A stretch of 64,000 bases of DNA from Achromobacter sp. RTa (GTDB taxonomy: Bacteria > Pseudomonadota > Gammaproteobacteria > Burkholderiales > Burkholderiaceae_B), in assembly GCF_000757485.1 (NCBI RefSeq), contig NZ_JPYO01000042.1:1-64000 (forward strand), in the 5' to 3' direction. Positions within the stretch are counted from its first letter, which is position 1, and the number at the start of each line of letters is the position of its first letter. Of this stretch, positions 28,323-36,256 are shown piece by piece. The position numbers and the translations under genes were made by a program. Below the pieces are notes generated by a model. It was given only the letters and a program-made list of their open reading frames with translations, did not search any database and had not been told where the DNA came from.

Positions 28323-29981
28323 TCAGACCCGGTTCCAGTCGAATGCCGCCTGCTCGCCCTTGCCGTAAAGCTTGAGCGCGCCCTTGTCGCCAGCTGCGTT
28401 CGGGCGGTTGAAGATCCAGTTCTGCCAGGCGGTCAGGCGGCCGAAGATCCGGGTCTCCATCGTTTCCCTGCCGCCGAAGCGCAGGTTGGCCTCCAGGCCC
28501 GTCAATGCGTCGGGCGACAGGGCGCGGCGCTCTTCCAGCATCATGCGCACCTCGTCGTCCCAATCGATGCTGTCGGGCGCGTACGTGACCAGCCCCAGTT
28601 CCAGCGCTTCGGTGGCCGGCAGTTGCTGGCCTGCGCGCGCGCGCACCGCTTCCAGGGGGGGTTGCTCGTCGTAGAAACGGCGCTGCAGCCGGCTCTGGCC
28701 ATTGACCATTGGATAGGCGCCGAAATTGCGTTCGCCCACGACGATCCGGGCGGGCGCCGCTTCGTCTTCGCTGTCCAGCATGTAGCTGCGGTCGGCGGCC
28801 AGCGCCACTTCGAGCAGGGTGCCGGCAAAGCAGGACCCCGGCTCGATCAGCGCAAACAGGCTGCGGGACGTGACGTCCAGGCGCGCCAGCGTGCGGCGGA
28901 GCATGCCGGCCGTTTCGCGCACGAACCAATGGCCCGCGTGCCGTTCGAGCGCGGCGTCGGCGGCCAGGACGCGGTCCGCCTCGCCTTCGGTCTTGAAAAT
29001 CCAGGTGCCGATATCCAATTCGTTGGTGCGCATGGACAGGATCGCGTCATCCAGTTCGCGCGCCATCTGCAGCGGCCACCAGGCCGCTCCGGCCGCCAGG
29101 ATTTCCGCGAGCTCGGTTGGCACGTCGCCGTCGGGCGCGCGCAGCGTCCAGACGGCTTGGCGTTTTTCGCGGTCGATCCGGATGTCAACGTAGCGGTAGG
29201 ACAGGCCGTCGGCGCTTTCCGCGCGCTGCACCGGCGTCAGCGCGATGCCCCGCTCGCCCGCCGGCCGGTCGCTGCCTTGCGCCAGCGCCTGAGCGCGTTC
29301 GCGCACGGCCTCCTCGAAGCGGGCCGGCTTGACCACCTCGTCCACCAGCCGCCAGTCCTTGGCCCGCTGGCCGCGCACGCCTTCCACCAAGGTGCAGAAG
29401 ATGTCGGCGTGGTCGTGGCGCACGCGGCGCTTGTCGGTCACTCGGGTCAGGCCGCCGGTGCCCGGCAGCACCCCCAGGAGCGGCACCTCGGGCAGCGCCA
29501 CGGAAGAGGAGCGGTCGTCGATCAGCACGATCTCGTCGCAGGCCAGCGCCAGCTCGTAGCCGCCCCCGGCGCAGGCGCCGTTGAGCGCGGCGACGAATTT
29601 CAGGCCGCTGTGGCGGCTGGAATCCTCGATGCCGTTGCGGGTCTCGTTGGTGAACTTGCAGAAGTTCACCTTCCAGGCGTGCGAGGACAGTCCCAGCATG
29701 AAGATATTGGCGCCCGAACAGAAGATGCGTTCCTTCATGCTGGTCACCACCACCGTGCGCACTTCGGGATGCTCGAAGCGGATGCGCTGCAAGGCGTCGT
29801 GCAATTCGATATCGACGCCCAGGTCGTAGGAATTCAGCTTCAGTTTGTAGCCGGGGCGCAATCCGCCGTCCTCGGCGACATCCATCGCCAGGGTGGCGAC
29901 CGCGCCGTCGAACGTCAGGCGCCAATGGCGGTACTGCCCGGGGTCGGTCCGGAAATCCACCCGGTTGAGAGTGCTGCTCAT
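28323..29981 (-). CDS. boxC: 2,3-epoxybenzoyl-CoA dihydrolase BoxC
   Basis: Opens the epoxide ring with two waters, releasing formate and 3,4-dehydroadipyl-CoA semialdehyde. 552 aa with two crotonase-like halves. The first contains GACAGGGYELALACDEI and the oxyanion-hole segment FCSGANIFMLG; the second is divergent (SCFAGTLLEVALAADRSYML). First gene of the leftward box operon. Start ATG at 29981 has AAGGAG upstream. A sigma70-type promoter and a perfect inverted repeat lie 35-90 bp before it. Confidence 0.96.
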   Translation of the reverse strand: MSSTLNRVDFRTDPGQYRHWRLTFDGAVATLAMDVAEDGGLRPGYKLKLNSYDLGVDIELHDALQRIRFEHPEVRTVVVTSMKERIFCSGANIFMLGLSSHAWKVNFCKFTNETRNGIEDSSRHSGLKFVAALNGACAGGGYELALACDEIVLIDDRSSSVALPEVPLLGVLPGTGGLTRVTDKRRVRHDHADIFCTLVEGVRGQRAKDWRLVDEVVKPARFEEAVRERAQALAQGSDRPAGERGIALTPVQRAESADGLSYRYVDIRIDREKRQAVWTLRAPDGDVPTELAEILAAGAAWWPLQMARELDDAILSMRTNELDIGTWIFKTEGEADRVLAADAALERHAGHWFVRETAGMLRRTLARLDVTSRSLFALIEPGSCFAGTLLEVALAADRSYMLDSEDEAAPARIVVGERNFGAYPMVNGQSRLQRRFYDEQPPLEAVRARAGQQLPATEALELGLVTYAPDSIDWDDEVRMMLEERRALSPDALTGLEANLRFGGRETMETRIFGRLTAWQNWIFNRPNAAGDKGALKLYGKGEQAAFDWNRV

Positions 29982-30015
29982 CTGTGTCTCCTTGCACGCC
30001 TAAACAGGAAAAATA

Positions 30016-30040
30016 CTGCATAACATGAATTATTATGCAG
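30016..30040 (-). promoter_or_regulatory. Inverted-repeat operator before boxC
   Basis: CTGCATAA, 9 nt, TTATGCAG: a perfect 8-bp inverted repeat 35 bp upstream of the boxC ATG. It overlaps the last bases of the predicted -10 element and covers the expected transcription start, the place for a repressor. The half-site TTATGCA recurs in the boxR/DUF4863 divergent region at 31071. BoxR is the likely ligand, by analogy with BzdR/BoxR sites that contain TGCA. Confidence 0.65.
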
Positions 30041-30067
30041 ATTACTGGCGAAAAAAATCCCCGTCAA
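30039..30067 (-). promoter_or_regulatory. Predicted boxC promoter
   Basis: On the minus strand: -35 TTGACG (30062-30067), 17-nt spacer, -10 TAATCT (30039-30044). The -35 hexamer falls in the stem/loop of the boxR terminator and the spacer contains its T-run. Confidence 0.6.
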
Positions 30068-30073
30068 GCGGGG
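30051..30073 (-). terminator. Rho-independent terminator of boxR
   Basis: Minus strand: CCCCG, loop CTTGA, CGGGG, then A and seven T. The stop of boxR is 50 bp upstream. The short G+C stem with a clean T7 tract is convincing. The element overlaps the boxC promoter. Confidence 0.8.
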
Positions 30074-30122
30074 ACATGCAAAAAACTTCCTGTCGGCGGC
30101 GCCAGGCCCGCGCCGCACCCGG

Positions 30123-31031
30123 CTACAGCGGAAGGCCGCAAGCCTTGCGCACCTGCGTGCGCAGGCCCGCGAAGCTCTCCTTCACGTCCAGGTTGCTGGT
30201 GACCCAGGTCAGGTCGGCCTTGGCGTAGAAGGCTTCGCGCCCCGCCAGGATGCGCTTCAGATCGGCCATCGCCTCGTTGTTGCCCGACATGGGACGGAAG
30301 TCGCCCTGCGCCATGACGCGGCCCATGTGCTCTTCGGGAGTGGCGCGCAGCCATACCGTGTAGCAATGCGCCAGCAGCAGATTCAGGGTCGCCGGCTCGG
30401 ACACCAGGCCGCCCGGGGTGGCCAGGACCATTTCCGGGTAGATCTGCACGGCCTCTTCCAGCGCCCGCCGTTCGTAGCGGCGGTAGGCATTGGGGCCGTA
30501 CAGATTGTGGATCTCCAGGATGCTGCACCCCGCCACACGCTCGATCTCGCGGTTCAGCTCCACAAAGGGGTAGCCCAGGTCGTCCGCCAGCATCTGCCCC
30601 AACGTGGACTTGCCCGCGCCGCGCAGGCCGATCAAGGCCACGCGCTGGGTGCGGTTGGGCCGCTGGGCGCCTGCCCCCACTCCGAACAGCTGGGTCAGCG
30701 CCTCGCGCGCGCGCTGCAGGTCGGACTCGGTCCGGCCGCTGAGCAACTCCCTGATCAGCAGCCAATCCGGCGATTCCGTGGTGACGTCGCCGACCAGCTC
30801 GGCCAGCGCGCAGTTGAATGCCTTGGCGATCTGCAACAGCACGAGGATCGACGCATTGCCCACCCCATGCTCAAGATTCGCCAGGTGGCGCTCCGACACG
30901 CCGGTCACCTGCGACAGGCTCTTGCGGGTCATGCCGCGTATGGCCCGCAGGCGGCGCACCCGCTCGCCCAATGCCACGAGAAAAGCTTCCCGCCGAGGTT
31001 CGGTTGGCGCCGCGTCTAGCGCTTGATTCAT
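30123..31031 (-). CDS. boxR: BoxR/BzdR-type regulator: HTH plus shikimate-kinase-like domain
   Basis: 302 aa. An N-terminal Xre-type HTH (about 17-80: LGERVRRLRAIRGMTRKSLS, GVSERHLANLEHG) is joined to a C-terminal shikimate-kinase-like domain with Walker A GLRGAGKST at 135-143. This fusion is specific to BzdR/BoxR regulators, which repress benzoate genes and are released by benzoyl-CoA bound to the kinase-like domain. It sits between boxCBA and the divergent uptake/activation operon, so it can control both sides. Its own 5' region shares the palindrome GCACTATAGTGC with the opposite promoter, suggesting autoregulation. Confidence 0.95.
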   Translation of the reverse strand: MNQALDAAPTEPRREAFLVALGERVRRLRAIRGMTRKSLSQVTGVSERHLANLEHGVGNASILVLLQIAKAFNCALAELVGDVTTESPDWLLIRELLSGRTESDLQRAREALTQLFGVGAGAQRPNRTQRVALIGLRGAGKSTLGQMLADDLGYPFVELNREIERVAGCSILEIHNLYGPNAYRRYERRALEEAVQIYPEMVLATPGGLVSEPATLNLLLAHCYTVWLRATPEEHMGRVMAQGDFRPMSGNNEAMADLKRILAGREAFYAKADLTWVTSNLDVKESFAGLRTQVRKACGLPL

Positions 31032-31070
31032 GTTCTGGCTGACTCCGCAAAAACCCTGATAGTCGTTGAT

Positions 31071-31115
31071 TTATGCACTATAGTGCTTGACCCAAATCAA
31101 TGGAAGCACTATTTT
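31071..31115 (+). promoter_or_regulatory. Divergent boxR/benzoate-operon promoter with operator palindrome
   Basis: TTATGCAC at 31071 leads into the perfect 12-bp palindrome GCACTATAGTGC (31075-31086). This is followed at once by -35 TTGACC (31087-31092), a 17-nt spacer and -10 TATTTT (31110-31115). A further half-site AGCACTAT (31105-31112) overlaps the -10. The opposite strand offers TTGGGT, 16 nt, TAAATC for boxR across the same palindrome. Half-sites at two positions suit cooperative binding of BoxR. Confidence 0.6.
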
Positions 31116-31211
31116 TCCTTAAATGAATTCAACTGCCGGTCAGATGCACGAAAACAGCAGTGGAGTGCATTTCGCTTCAAAAGCGCCGACAAGTGTAAAG
31201 GAGGAGCCCCG

Positions 31212-31682
31212 GTGAGCACGCCAGATCGATTCCATGCCCTGATGCGCGACGTCGCGCGACTGACGGCCGGCCACGGCCTGGACGCCGGCCTGCAGGCCAA
31301 GCTGAATCTGGAGGCCGGCCCGGGCAGCGCGCTGTTCCAGGACATCTTCGCCGCCTGTAGGCAGGGCGTGGCCGATGGCTGGATGTGCAGCCGCGAAGGC
31401 GGCGGCATCCGCTATGGCCGCGTCATCAAGCCCGCGCCCGACCTGGCCGACTGCTCGGTGGACGTCGTGGACATGGACAGCCTCGCCGGCCCGCAGCATG
31501 CGCATCCCAATGGCGAGATCGACATGATCATGCCGCTGACCGAAGGCGCCCGCTTCGACGGCCACGGCGCCGGCTGGCTGGTCTACGGCCCGGGCAGCGC
31601 GCACCGCCCGACCGTGACCGGCGGCCGCGCCCTGGTGCTGTACCTGCTGCCCGGCGGCGCCATCGATTTCGCTCGTCCCTAG
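31212..31682 (+). CDS. DUF4863 family protein
   Basis: 156 aa from GTG at 31212, chosen because GGAGGAG precedes it with suitable spacing; an open frame extends further upstream through the promoter and is not used. The C-terminal half is cupin-like (QHAHPNGEIDMIMPL, GWLVYGPGSAHRPTV). DUF4863 is the family of PnbB, the 4-hydroxylaminobenzoate lyase of nitrobenzoate breakdown. It is the first gene of the benzoate activation and uptake operon. Its role in box metabolism is not known to me; it may act on an aromatic-acid by-product or be a small-molecule sensor or carrier. Confidence 0.8.
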   Translation: MSTPDRFHALMRDVARLTAGHGLDAGLQAKLNLEAGPGSALFQDIFAACRQGVADGWMCSREGGGIRYGRVIKPAPDLADCSVDVVDMDSLAGPQHAHPNGEIDMIMPLTEGARFDGHGAGWLVYGPGSAHRPTVTGGRALVLYLLPGGAIDFARP

Positions 31683-31733
31683 CGCCCGCCGACGCCCCCG
31701 CTTTCCAGAAAAATACGGGCGCGGCATCCGCCC

Positions 31734-31757
31734 ACCAGGACACCAGGACACCAGGAG
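31734..31757 (+). repeat. 8-bp tandem repeat carrying the bclA ribosome site
   Basis: Three copies of ACCAGGAC (the last ends in G), directly before the GTG start of bclA. Each copy contains AGGA; only the last, as AGGAGA, is at the right distance (7 nt) to act as Shine-Dalgarno sequence. Confidence 0.8.
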
Positions 31758-31763
31758 ACAACC

Positions 31764-33323
31764 GTGAACATCTGTCCCGCCGAACTCAACTTCGCCAGCC
31801 ACCTGGCGGCGCTCAATGCCCCGCGCGCCGCCAAGCCCGCCTATATCGACGATACGCGCCAGCTCACCTATGGCGAGCTGGCGGAGCGGGTGGCCCGGCT
31901 GGGCGGCGTCCTGCGCGACCTGGGCCTGCGGCGCGAAGAGCGCATCCTGCTGCTGATGCAGGACACGGCCGACTGGCCCGTCGTGTTCCTGGGCGCGCTG
32001 CACGCCGGCGTGGTCCCCGTCGCCGTCAACACCCTGCTGACCGCCGATGACTACGCCTACATCATCGGGCACAGCCGCGTGCGGGCGGTGTTCGTCTCGG
32101 GCGCGCTGCTGCCCACCGTGCAGGCCGCGCTGAAGCAGGCAGGCGCCGACGTGGAACACCTGGTCGTATCCCAGCCCGCCGGCCCCCTGCCCGCCGGCGC
32201 GTTCGAGTTCGAAGCCCTGCTGGCGTCCGCGCCGATTGCGCCCGCCGCGCGCACGCTGTCCGACGAGATCGCCTTCTGGCTGTATTCCTCCGGTTCCACC
32301 GGCAAGCCGAAGGGGGTGGTCCACACCCACGGCAACCTGTGGCACACCGCCGAACTCTATGCCAAGCCGGTGCTCGGCATCCGCGAGGACGACGTCGTGT
32401 TCTCGGCCGCCAAGCTCTTCTTCGCCTACGGCCTGGGCAACGGCCTGACCTTCCCCCTGTCGGTCGGCGCAACCGTCGTGCTGATGAGCGAACGCCCAAC
32501 CCCGCAAGCCGTCTTCCAGCGCCTCACCCGGCACCGGCCGACGGTGTTCTATGGCGTGCCCACGCTCTACGCCAGCATGCTGGCCTCGCCCGAGCTGCCG
32601 CCGCGCGACCAGGTCGGCTTGCGCGTCTGTACGTCGGCCGGCGAAGCCCTGCCCCGAGACATCGGCGAACGCTTCACGCGGCATTTCGGTTGCGACATCC
32701 TGGACGGAATCGGATCCACCGAAATGCTGCACATCTTCATTTCCAACCAGGCCGGGCAACTGCGCTACGGCACCACCGGCAAGCCGGTGCCCGGATACGA
32801 AGTGCAGCTACGCGATGAGAACGGCGCGCCCGTGCAGCCTGGCGCCATCGGCGACCTCTATATCAAGGGGCCGAGCGCGGCCCTGATGTACTGGAACAAC
32901 CGCGACAAGACGCGCCAGTGCTTCCTGGGCGACTGGCTCAAGAGCGGCGACAAATACACCTGCGACGCCGACGGCTACTACACCTACGCGGGGCGCAGCG
33001 ACGACATGATCAAGGTCAGCGGGCAGTATGTTTCGCCCGTGGAGGTCGAGAACATCCTGGTGCAGCACGAAGCGGTGCTGGAAGCCGCGGTGATCGGTGT
33101 GCCGGACCACGACGGGCTGGTGAAGACCAAGGCCTACGTGGTGCTGCGTCCGGGCTTCGAGCCCGATGCCCGGACAGGCGCCGCGCTCCAGACCTACGTA
33201 AAGCAACACCTGGCTCCTTTCAAGTATCCGCGCCAGATCGACTTCACCGACGAACTGCCCAAGACCGCCACCGGGAAGATCCAGCGCTTCCGGCTCAGGC
33301 AGCTGGAAGAGGCCTCGCTATGA
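31764..33323 (+). CDS. bclA: Benzoate-CoA ligase
   Basis: 519 aa ANL-family enzyme that activates benzoate to benzoyl-CoA with ATP, the entry step for BoxAB. The P-loop LYSSGSTGKPKGVVHTHG is at 173-190. SGDKYTCDADGYYTYAGRSD is the hinge region, and the acylating Lys is in PKTATGKIQRF near the C-terminus. AKLFFAYGLGNGLTFPLSVG matches the benzoate-CoA ligase subfamily. GTG start with AGGAGA 7 nt before. Its end overlaps the hydrolase gene by 4 bp. Confidence 0.95.
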   Translation: MNICPAELNFASHLAALNAPRAAKPAYIDDTRQLTYGELAERVARLGGVLRDLGLRREERILLLMQDTADWPVVFLGALHAGVVPVAVNTLLTADDYAYIIGHSRVRAVFVSGALLPTVQAALKQAGADVEHLVVSQPAGPLPAGAFEFEALLASAPIAPAARTLSDEIAFWLYSSGSTGKPKGVVHTHGNLWHTAELYAKPVLGIREDDVVFSAAKLFFAYGLGNGLTFPLSVGATVVLMSERPTPQAVFQRLTRHRPTVFYGVPTLYASMLASPELPPRDQVGLRVCTSAGEALPRDIGERFTRHFGCDILDGIGSTEMLHIFISNQAGQLRYGTTGKPVPGYEVQLRDENGAPVQPGAIGDLYIKGPSAALMYWNNRDKTRQCFLGDWLKSGDKYTCDADGYYTYAGRSDDMIKVSGQYVSPVEVENILVQHEAVLEAAVIGVPDHDGLVKTKAYVVLRPGFEPDARTGAALQTYVKQHLAPFKYPRQIDFTDELPKTATGKIQRFRLRQLEEASL

Positions 33324-34144
33324 ACCGCCGCTCCGCGGCCGGGACCGTCTACGCCGACGTCCATGCGCTGGGGCGCGACATGCGCCTGGAATGCCTATGG
33401 ATAGATTCCCCGCGCCCCGGGGCCCCGCTGCTGGTCTTCCTGCACGAAGGACTGGGATCGGTATCCATGTGGAAAGACTGGCCGCGGCAGCTGTGCGAGG
33501 CGGCCGGATGCCGCGGGCTGGTGTATTCGCGCTACGGGTATGGCCAGTCGACGCCGCGGCCGCCGCAGGAAAAATGGCCGGTGGACTTCATGCACGGCCA
33601 GGCGCGCGAAGTGCTGCCAGCCCTGCTCCGGGCGCTGGGCGTGGACGCCCGGCAAGACAAGCCGGTGCTCTTCGGCCACAGCGACGGCGGCTCGATCGCC
33701 CTGCTGTACGCGGCGATGCATCCGGACGCCGTCTCCGGCATCGTGGTCGCCGCTCCGCACATCCTCATCGAGGACGTGACGGTATCCAGCATCGAAGAGG
33801 CGCGGCGGGCCTACCAGGAAACGGACCTGCGCGCCCGGCTGGGACGCCACCACGCGGATGCGGATTCCGCCTTCTGGGGCTGGAACGACGTCTGGCTCGA
33901 TCCCGCGTTCCGCGCCTGGAACATCGAGGAATACCTGCCCCGGATCGCCTGTCCCGTGCTGGCCATCCAGGGCGTGGACGATGAATACGGCACGCTCGCC
34001 CAGATACGCGGCATACGCCGCCTCGCCCCCCAGACCGAATTGCTCGAGATCTCGGACTGCCGTCATTCGCCGCACAAGGACCAGCCCGCCCGCGTCATCC
34101 AGGCCGTCGCCGCTTTCGTCGGTGGACTGGAATCCCACCGCTGA
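33320..34144 (+). CDS. Alpha/beta hydrolase of the box operon
   Basis: 274 aa. The nucleophile elbow GHSDGG, the oxyanion strand FLHEGLGSVSMWKDW and a C-terminal catalytic His (DCRHSPHKDQP) are visible. The start overlaps the bclA stop as ATGA, so translation is coupled. Hydrolases in this position of other box clusters are listed as possible lactonases or thioesterases acting on ring-cleavage products or rescuing CoA from dead-end thioesters; which applies here is unknown. Confidence 0.87.
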   Translation: MNRRSAAGTVYADVHALGRDMRLECLWIDSPRPGAPLLVFLHEGLGSVSMWKDWPRQLCEAAGCRGLVYSRYGYGQSTPRPPQEKWPVDFMHGQAREVLPALLRALGVDARQDKPVLFGHSDGGSIALLYAAMHPDAVSGIVVAAPHILIEDVTVSSIEEARRAYQETDLRARLGRHHADADSAFWGWNDVWLDPAFRAWNIEEYLPRIACPVLAIQGVDDEYGTLAQIRGIRRLAPQTELLEISDCRHSPHKDQPARVIQAVAAFVGGLESHR

Positions 34145-34180
34145 CCTCGCGTCGGCCCATAACAAGCACGGAGACAAACC

Positions 34181-35341
34181 ATGAACCACGCCCTGACCCG
34201 GACCGCGCTCGCCGCGGCCCTGATGATCGCCGCTGGCGGCGCGCAGGCGGCCGACAAGCTCAAGGTCGGCTTCATGCTGCCCTACAGCGGCACCTACGCC
34301 GCGCTGGGCAACGCCATCGAGAACGGTTTCAAGCTGTACGTCGCCGAACAGGGCGGCAAGCTGGGCGGACGCGAGATCGAGTACTTCAAGGTGGACGACG
34401 AGTCCAATCCCGCCAAGGCCGCCGAGAACGCCAACCGCCTGATCAAGCGCGACCAGGTCGACGTGCTGATCGGCACGGTGCACTCGGGCGTGGCGATGGC
34501 GCTGGCGAAGGCCGCCAAGGATGCCGACACCACCCTGATCGTCACGAATGCCGGCGCCAATGCCATCACCGGCCCGCTTTGCGGCCCCGGCATCTTCCGC
34601 ACCTCGTTCACCAACTGGCAGCCCGCCTATGCCATGGGGCCGGTGGCGTACGGCAAGGGCCACAAGACGGCCGTCACCATCACGTGGAAGTACGCCGCGG
34701 GCGACGAAGCCATCGGCGGCTTCAAGGAAGGTTTCGAGAAGGCCGGCGGCAAGGTCGTGAAGGAATTGAGCCTGCCCTTCCCCAACGTGGAATTCCAGCC
34801 GCTCCTGACCGAGATCGCCGCGCTCAAGCCCGACATGGTGTTCACTTTCTTCGCCGGCGGCGGCGCCGTGAAGTTCGTGCAGGACTACCATGCCGCCGGC
34901 CTGGACAAGAGCATTCCGCTGTACGGCTCGGGCTTTCTCACCGACGGCACGCTGCAGGCCCAGGGTGAATCCGCCCAGGGCCTGCTCACCACCCTGCACT
35001 ATGCGGACGGCTTGAACACGCCTCGCGACAACGCCTTCCGCGCCGATTACGCCAAGGCCTACAAGGCGCAGCCGGACGTCTATGCCGTGCAGGGCTATGA
35101 CGCTGCGCAACTGATGCAATCGGGCCTGGCCGCGGTCAAGGGCGACTTCGGCAAGAAGGACGATTTCCGCAAGGCCATGCGCGGCGCCACCGTGGACAGC
35201 CCGCGAGGCCCCTTCACGCTGTCGGCCGCCGGCAACCCCGTGCAGGACATCTATCTGCGCCGCGTCGACGGCCTGGAGAACAAAGTCGTCGATGTCGCCG
35301 TGAAGAAGCTGGCCGACCCCGCCCGCGGCTGCAAGCTCTGA
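34181..35341 (+). CDS. ABC importer substrate-binding protein, branched-chain/aromatic-acid type
   Basis: 386 aa periplasmic receptor. Signal peptide at 1-23 (MIAAGGAQA). Type I fold typical of the LivJ/HAAT family: KVGFMLPYSGTYAALGNAIE, then VDVLIGTVHSGVAMALAKAA. The position behind benzoate-CoA ligase and in front of matching permease and ATPase genes points to benzoate or another aromatic carboxylate as ligand (inference). Confidence 0.92.
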   Translation: MNHALTRTALAAALMIAAGGAQAADKLKVGFMLPYSGTYAALGNAIENGFKLYVAEQGGKLGGREIEYFKVDDESNPAKAAENANRLIKRDQVDVLIGTVHSGVAMALAKAAKDADTTLIVTNAGANAITGPLCGPGIFRTSFTNWQPAYAMGPVAYGKGHKTAVTITWKYAAGDEAIGGFKEGFEKAGGKVVKELSLPFPNVEFQPLLTEIAALKPDMVFTFFAGGGAVKFVQDYHAAGLDKSIPLYGSGFLTDGTLQAQGESAQGLLTTLHYADGLNTPRDNAFRADYAKAYKAQPDVYAVQGYDAAQLMQSGLAAVKGDFGKKDDFRKAMRGATVDSPRGPFTLSAAGNPVQDIYLRRVDGLENKVVDVAVKKLADPARGCKL

Positions 35342-35372
35342 CGCTGACCGCACTCCGCCACAGGGAGGTCCC

Positions 35373-36254
35373 ATGGACTTCAGCATCCTGCTCATCCAGA
35401 GCCTGAACGCCTTCCAGTACGGCTTGCTGCTGTTCCTGGTGGCCAGCGGCCTGACGCTGATCTTCGGCATCATGGGCATCATCAATCTTGCCCACGGCAG
35501 CTTCTACATGATCGGCGCCTACATGGCCTTCGCGCTGGGGCCGGCGGTGGACCGATGGCTGGGCGGCGGCTTCCTGGCCACGCTGGCCGTGTGCGTGGCG
35601 GCCGCCGCCGTGCTGGGCTACCTGCTGGAGGCGGCCTTCTTCAGCTACCTGTACCGGCGCAACCACCTGCAACAGGTGCTGATGACCTACGGCCTGATCC
35701 TGGTCTTCGAGGAGCTGCGCAGCATCCTGGTGGGCAACGACGTGCATGGCGTGCCGCTGCCTTCATGGCTGCAGGGCAGCATTTCGCTGGGCGGCGTCAT
35801 GACCTATCCGGTGTACCGGCTGTTCATCTCGGCGGTCGGCATCGCGGTGGCGCTGCTGCTGTACTGGGTCATCTCGCGCACCCGGCTGGGCATGATGCTG
35901 CGGGCGGGCTCCAGCAACCGCGAAATGACAGCCTCCCTCGGCATCGACGTCAACAAGCTCTATCGCCTGGTGTTCGCCGCGGGCGTGGCGCTGGCGGCGC
36001 TGGCCGGCAGCATCGCGGCGCCCGTCTCGTCCGTCTATCCCGGCATGGGCAACAGCGTGCTCATCATCTGCTTCGTGGTCGTCGTGATCGGCGGGATCGG
36101 CTCGGTCCGCGGCGCATTTCTGGCCGCAATGCTGGTGGGCGTGGTCGAGACCTTCGGCCAGGTGCTGTTCCCGGCCGCGGCGGGGGTGCTGGTGTACCTG
36201 CTGATGGCGTTCATTCTTCTTTGCAAGCCCGAAGGGCTGTTCAAGCAGGGCTGA
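35373..36254 (+). CDS. ABC importer permease, LivH type
   Basis: 293 aa inner-membrane permease with about eight hydrophobic helices. Family signatures: SGLTLIFGIMGIINLAHGSFYMIGAY near the N-terminus, and VVVIGGIGSVRGAFLAAMLVG near the C-terminus. AGGGAGG precedes the ATG. It pairs with the LivM-type permease, whose gene starts 2 bp after its stop. Confidence 0.93.
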   Translation: MDFSILLIQSLNAFQYGLLLFLVASGLTLIFGIMGIINLAHGSFYMIGAYMAFALGPAVDRWLGGGFLATLAVCVAAAAVLGYLLEAAFFSYLYRRNHLQQVLMTYGLILVFEELRSILVGNDVHGVPLPSWLQGSISLGGVMTYPVYRLFISAVGIAVALLLYWVISRTRLGMMLRAGSSNREMTASLGIDVNKLYRLVFAAGVALAALAGSIAAPVSSVYPGMGNSVLIICFVVVVIGGIGSVRGAFLAAMLVGVVETFGQVLFPAAAGVLVYLLMAFILLCKPEGLFKQG

Positions 36255-36256
36255 AA

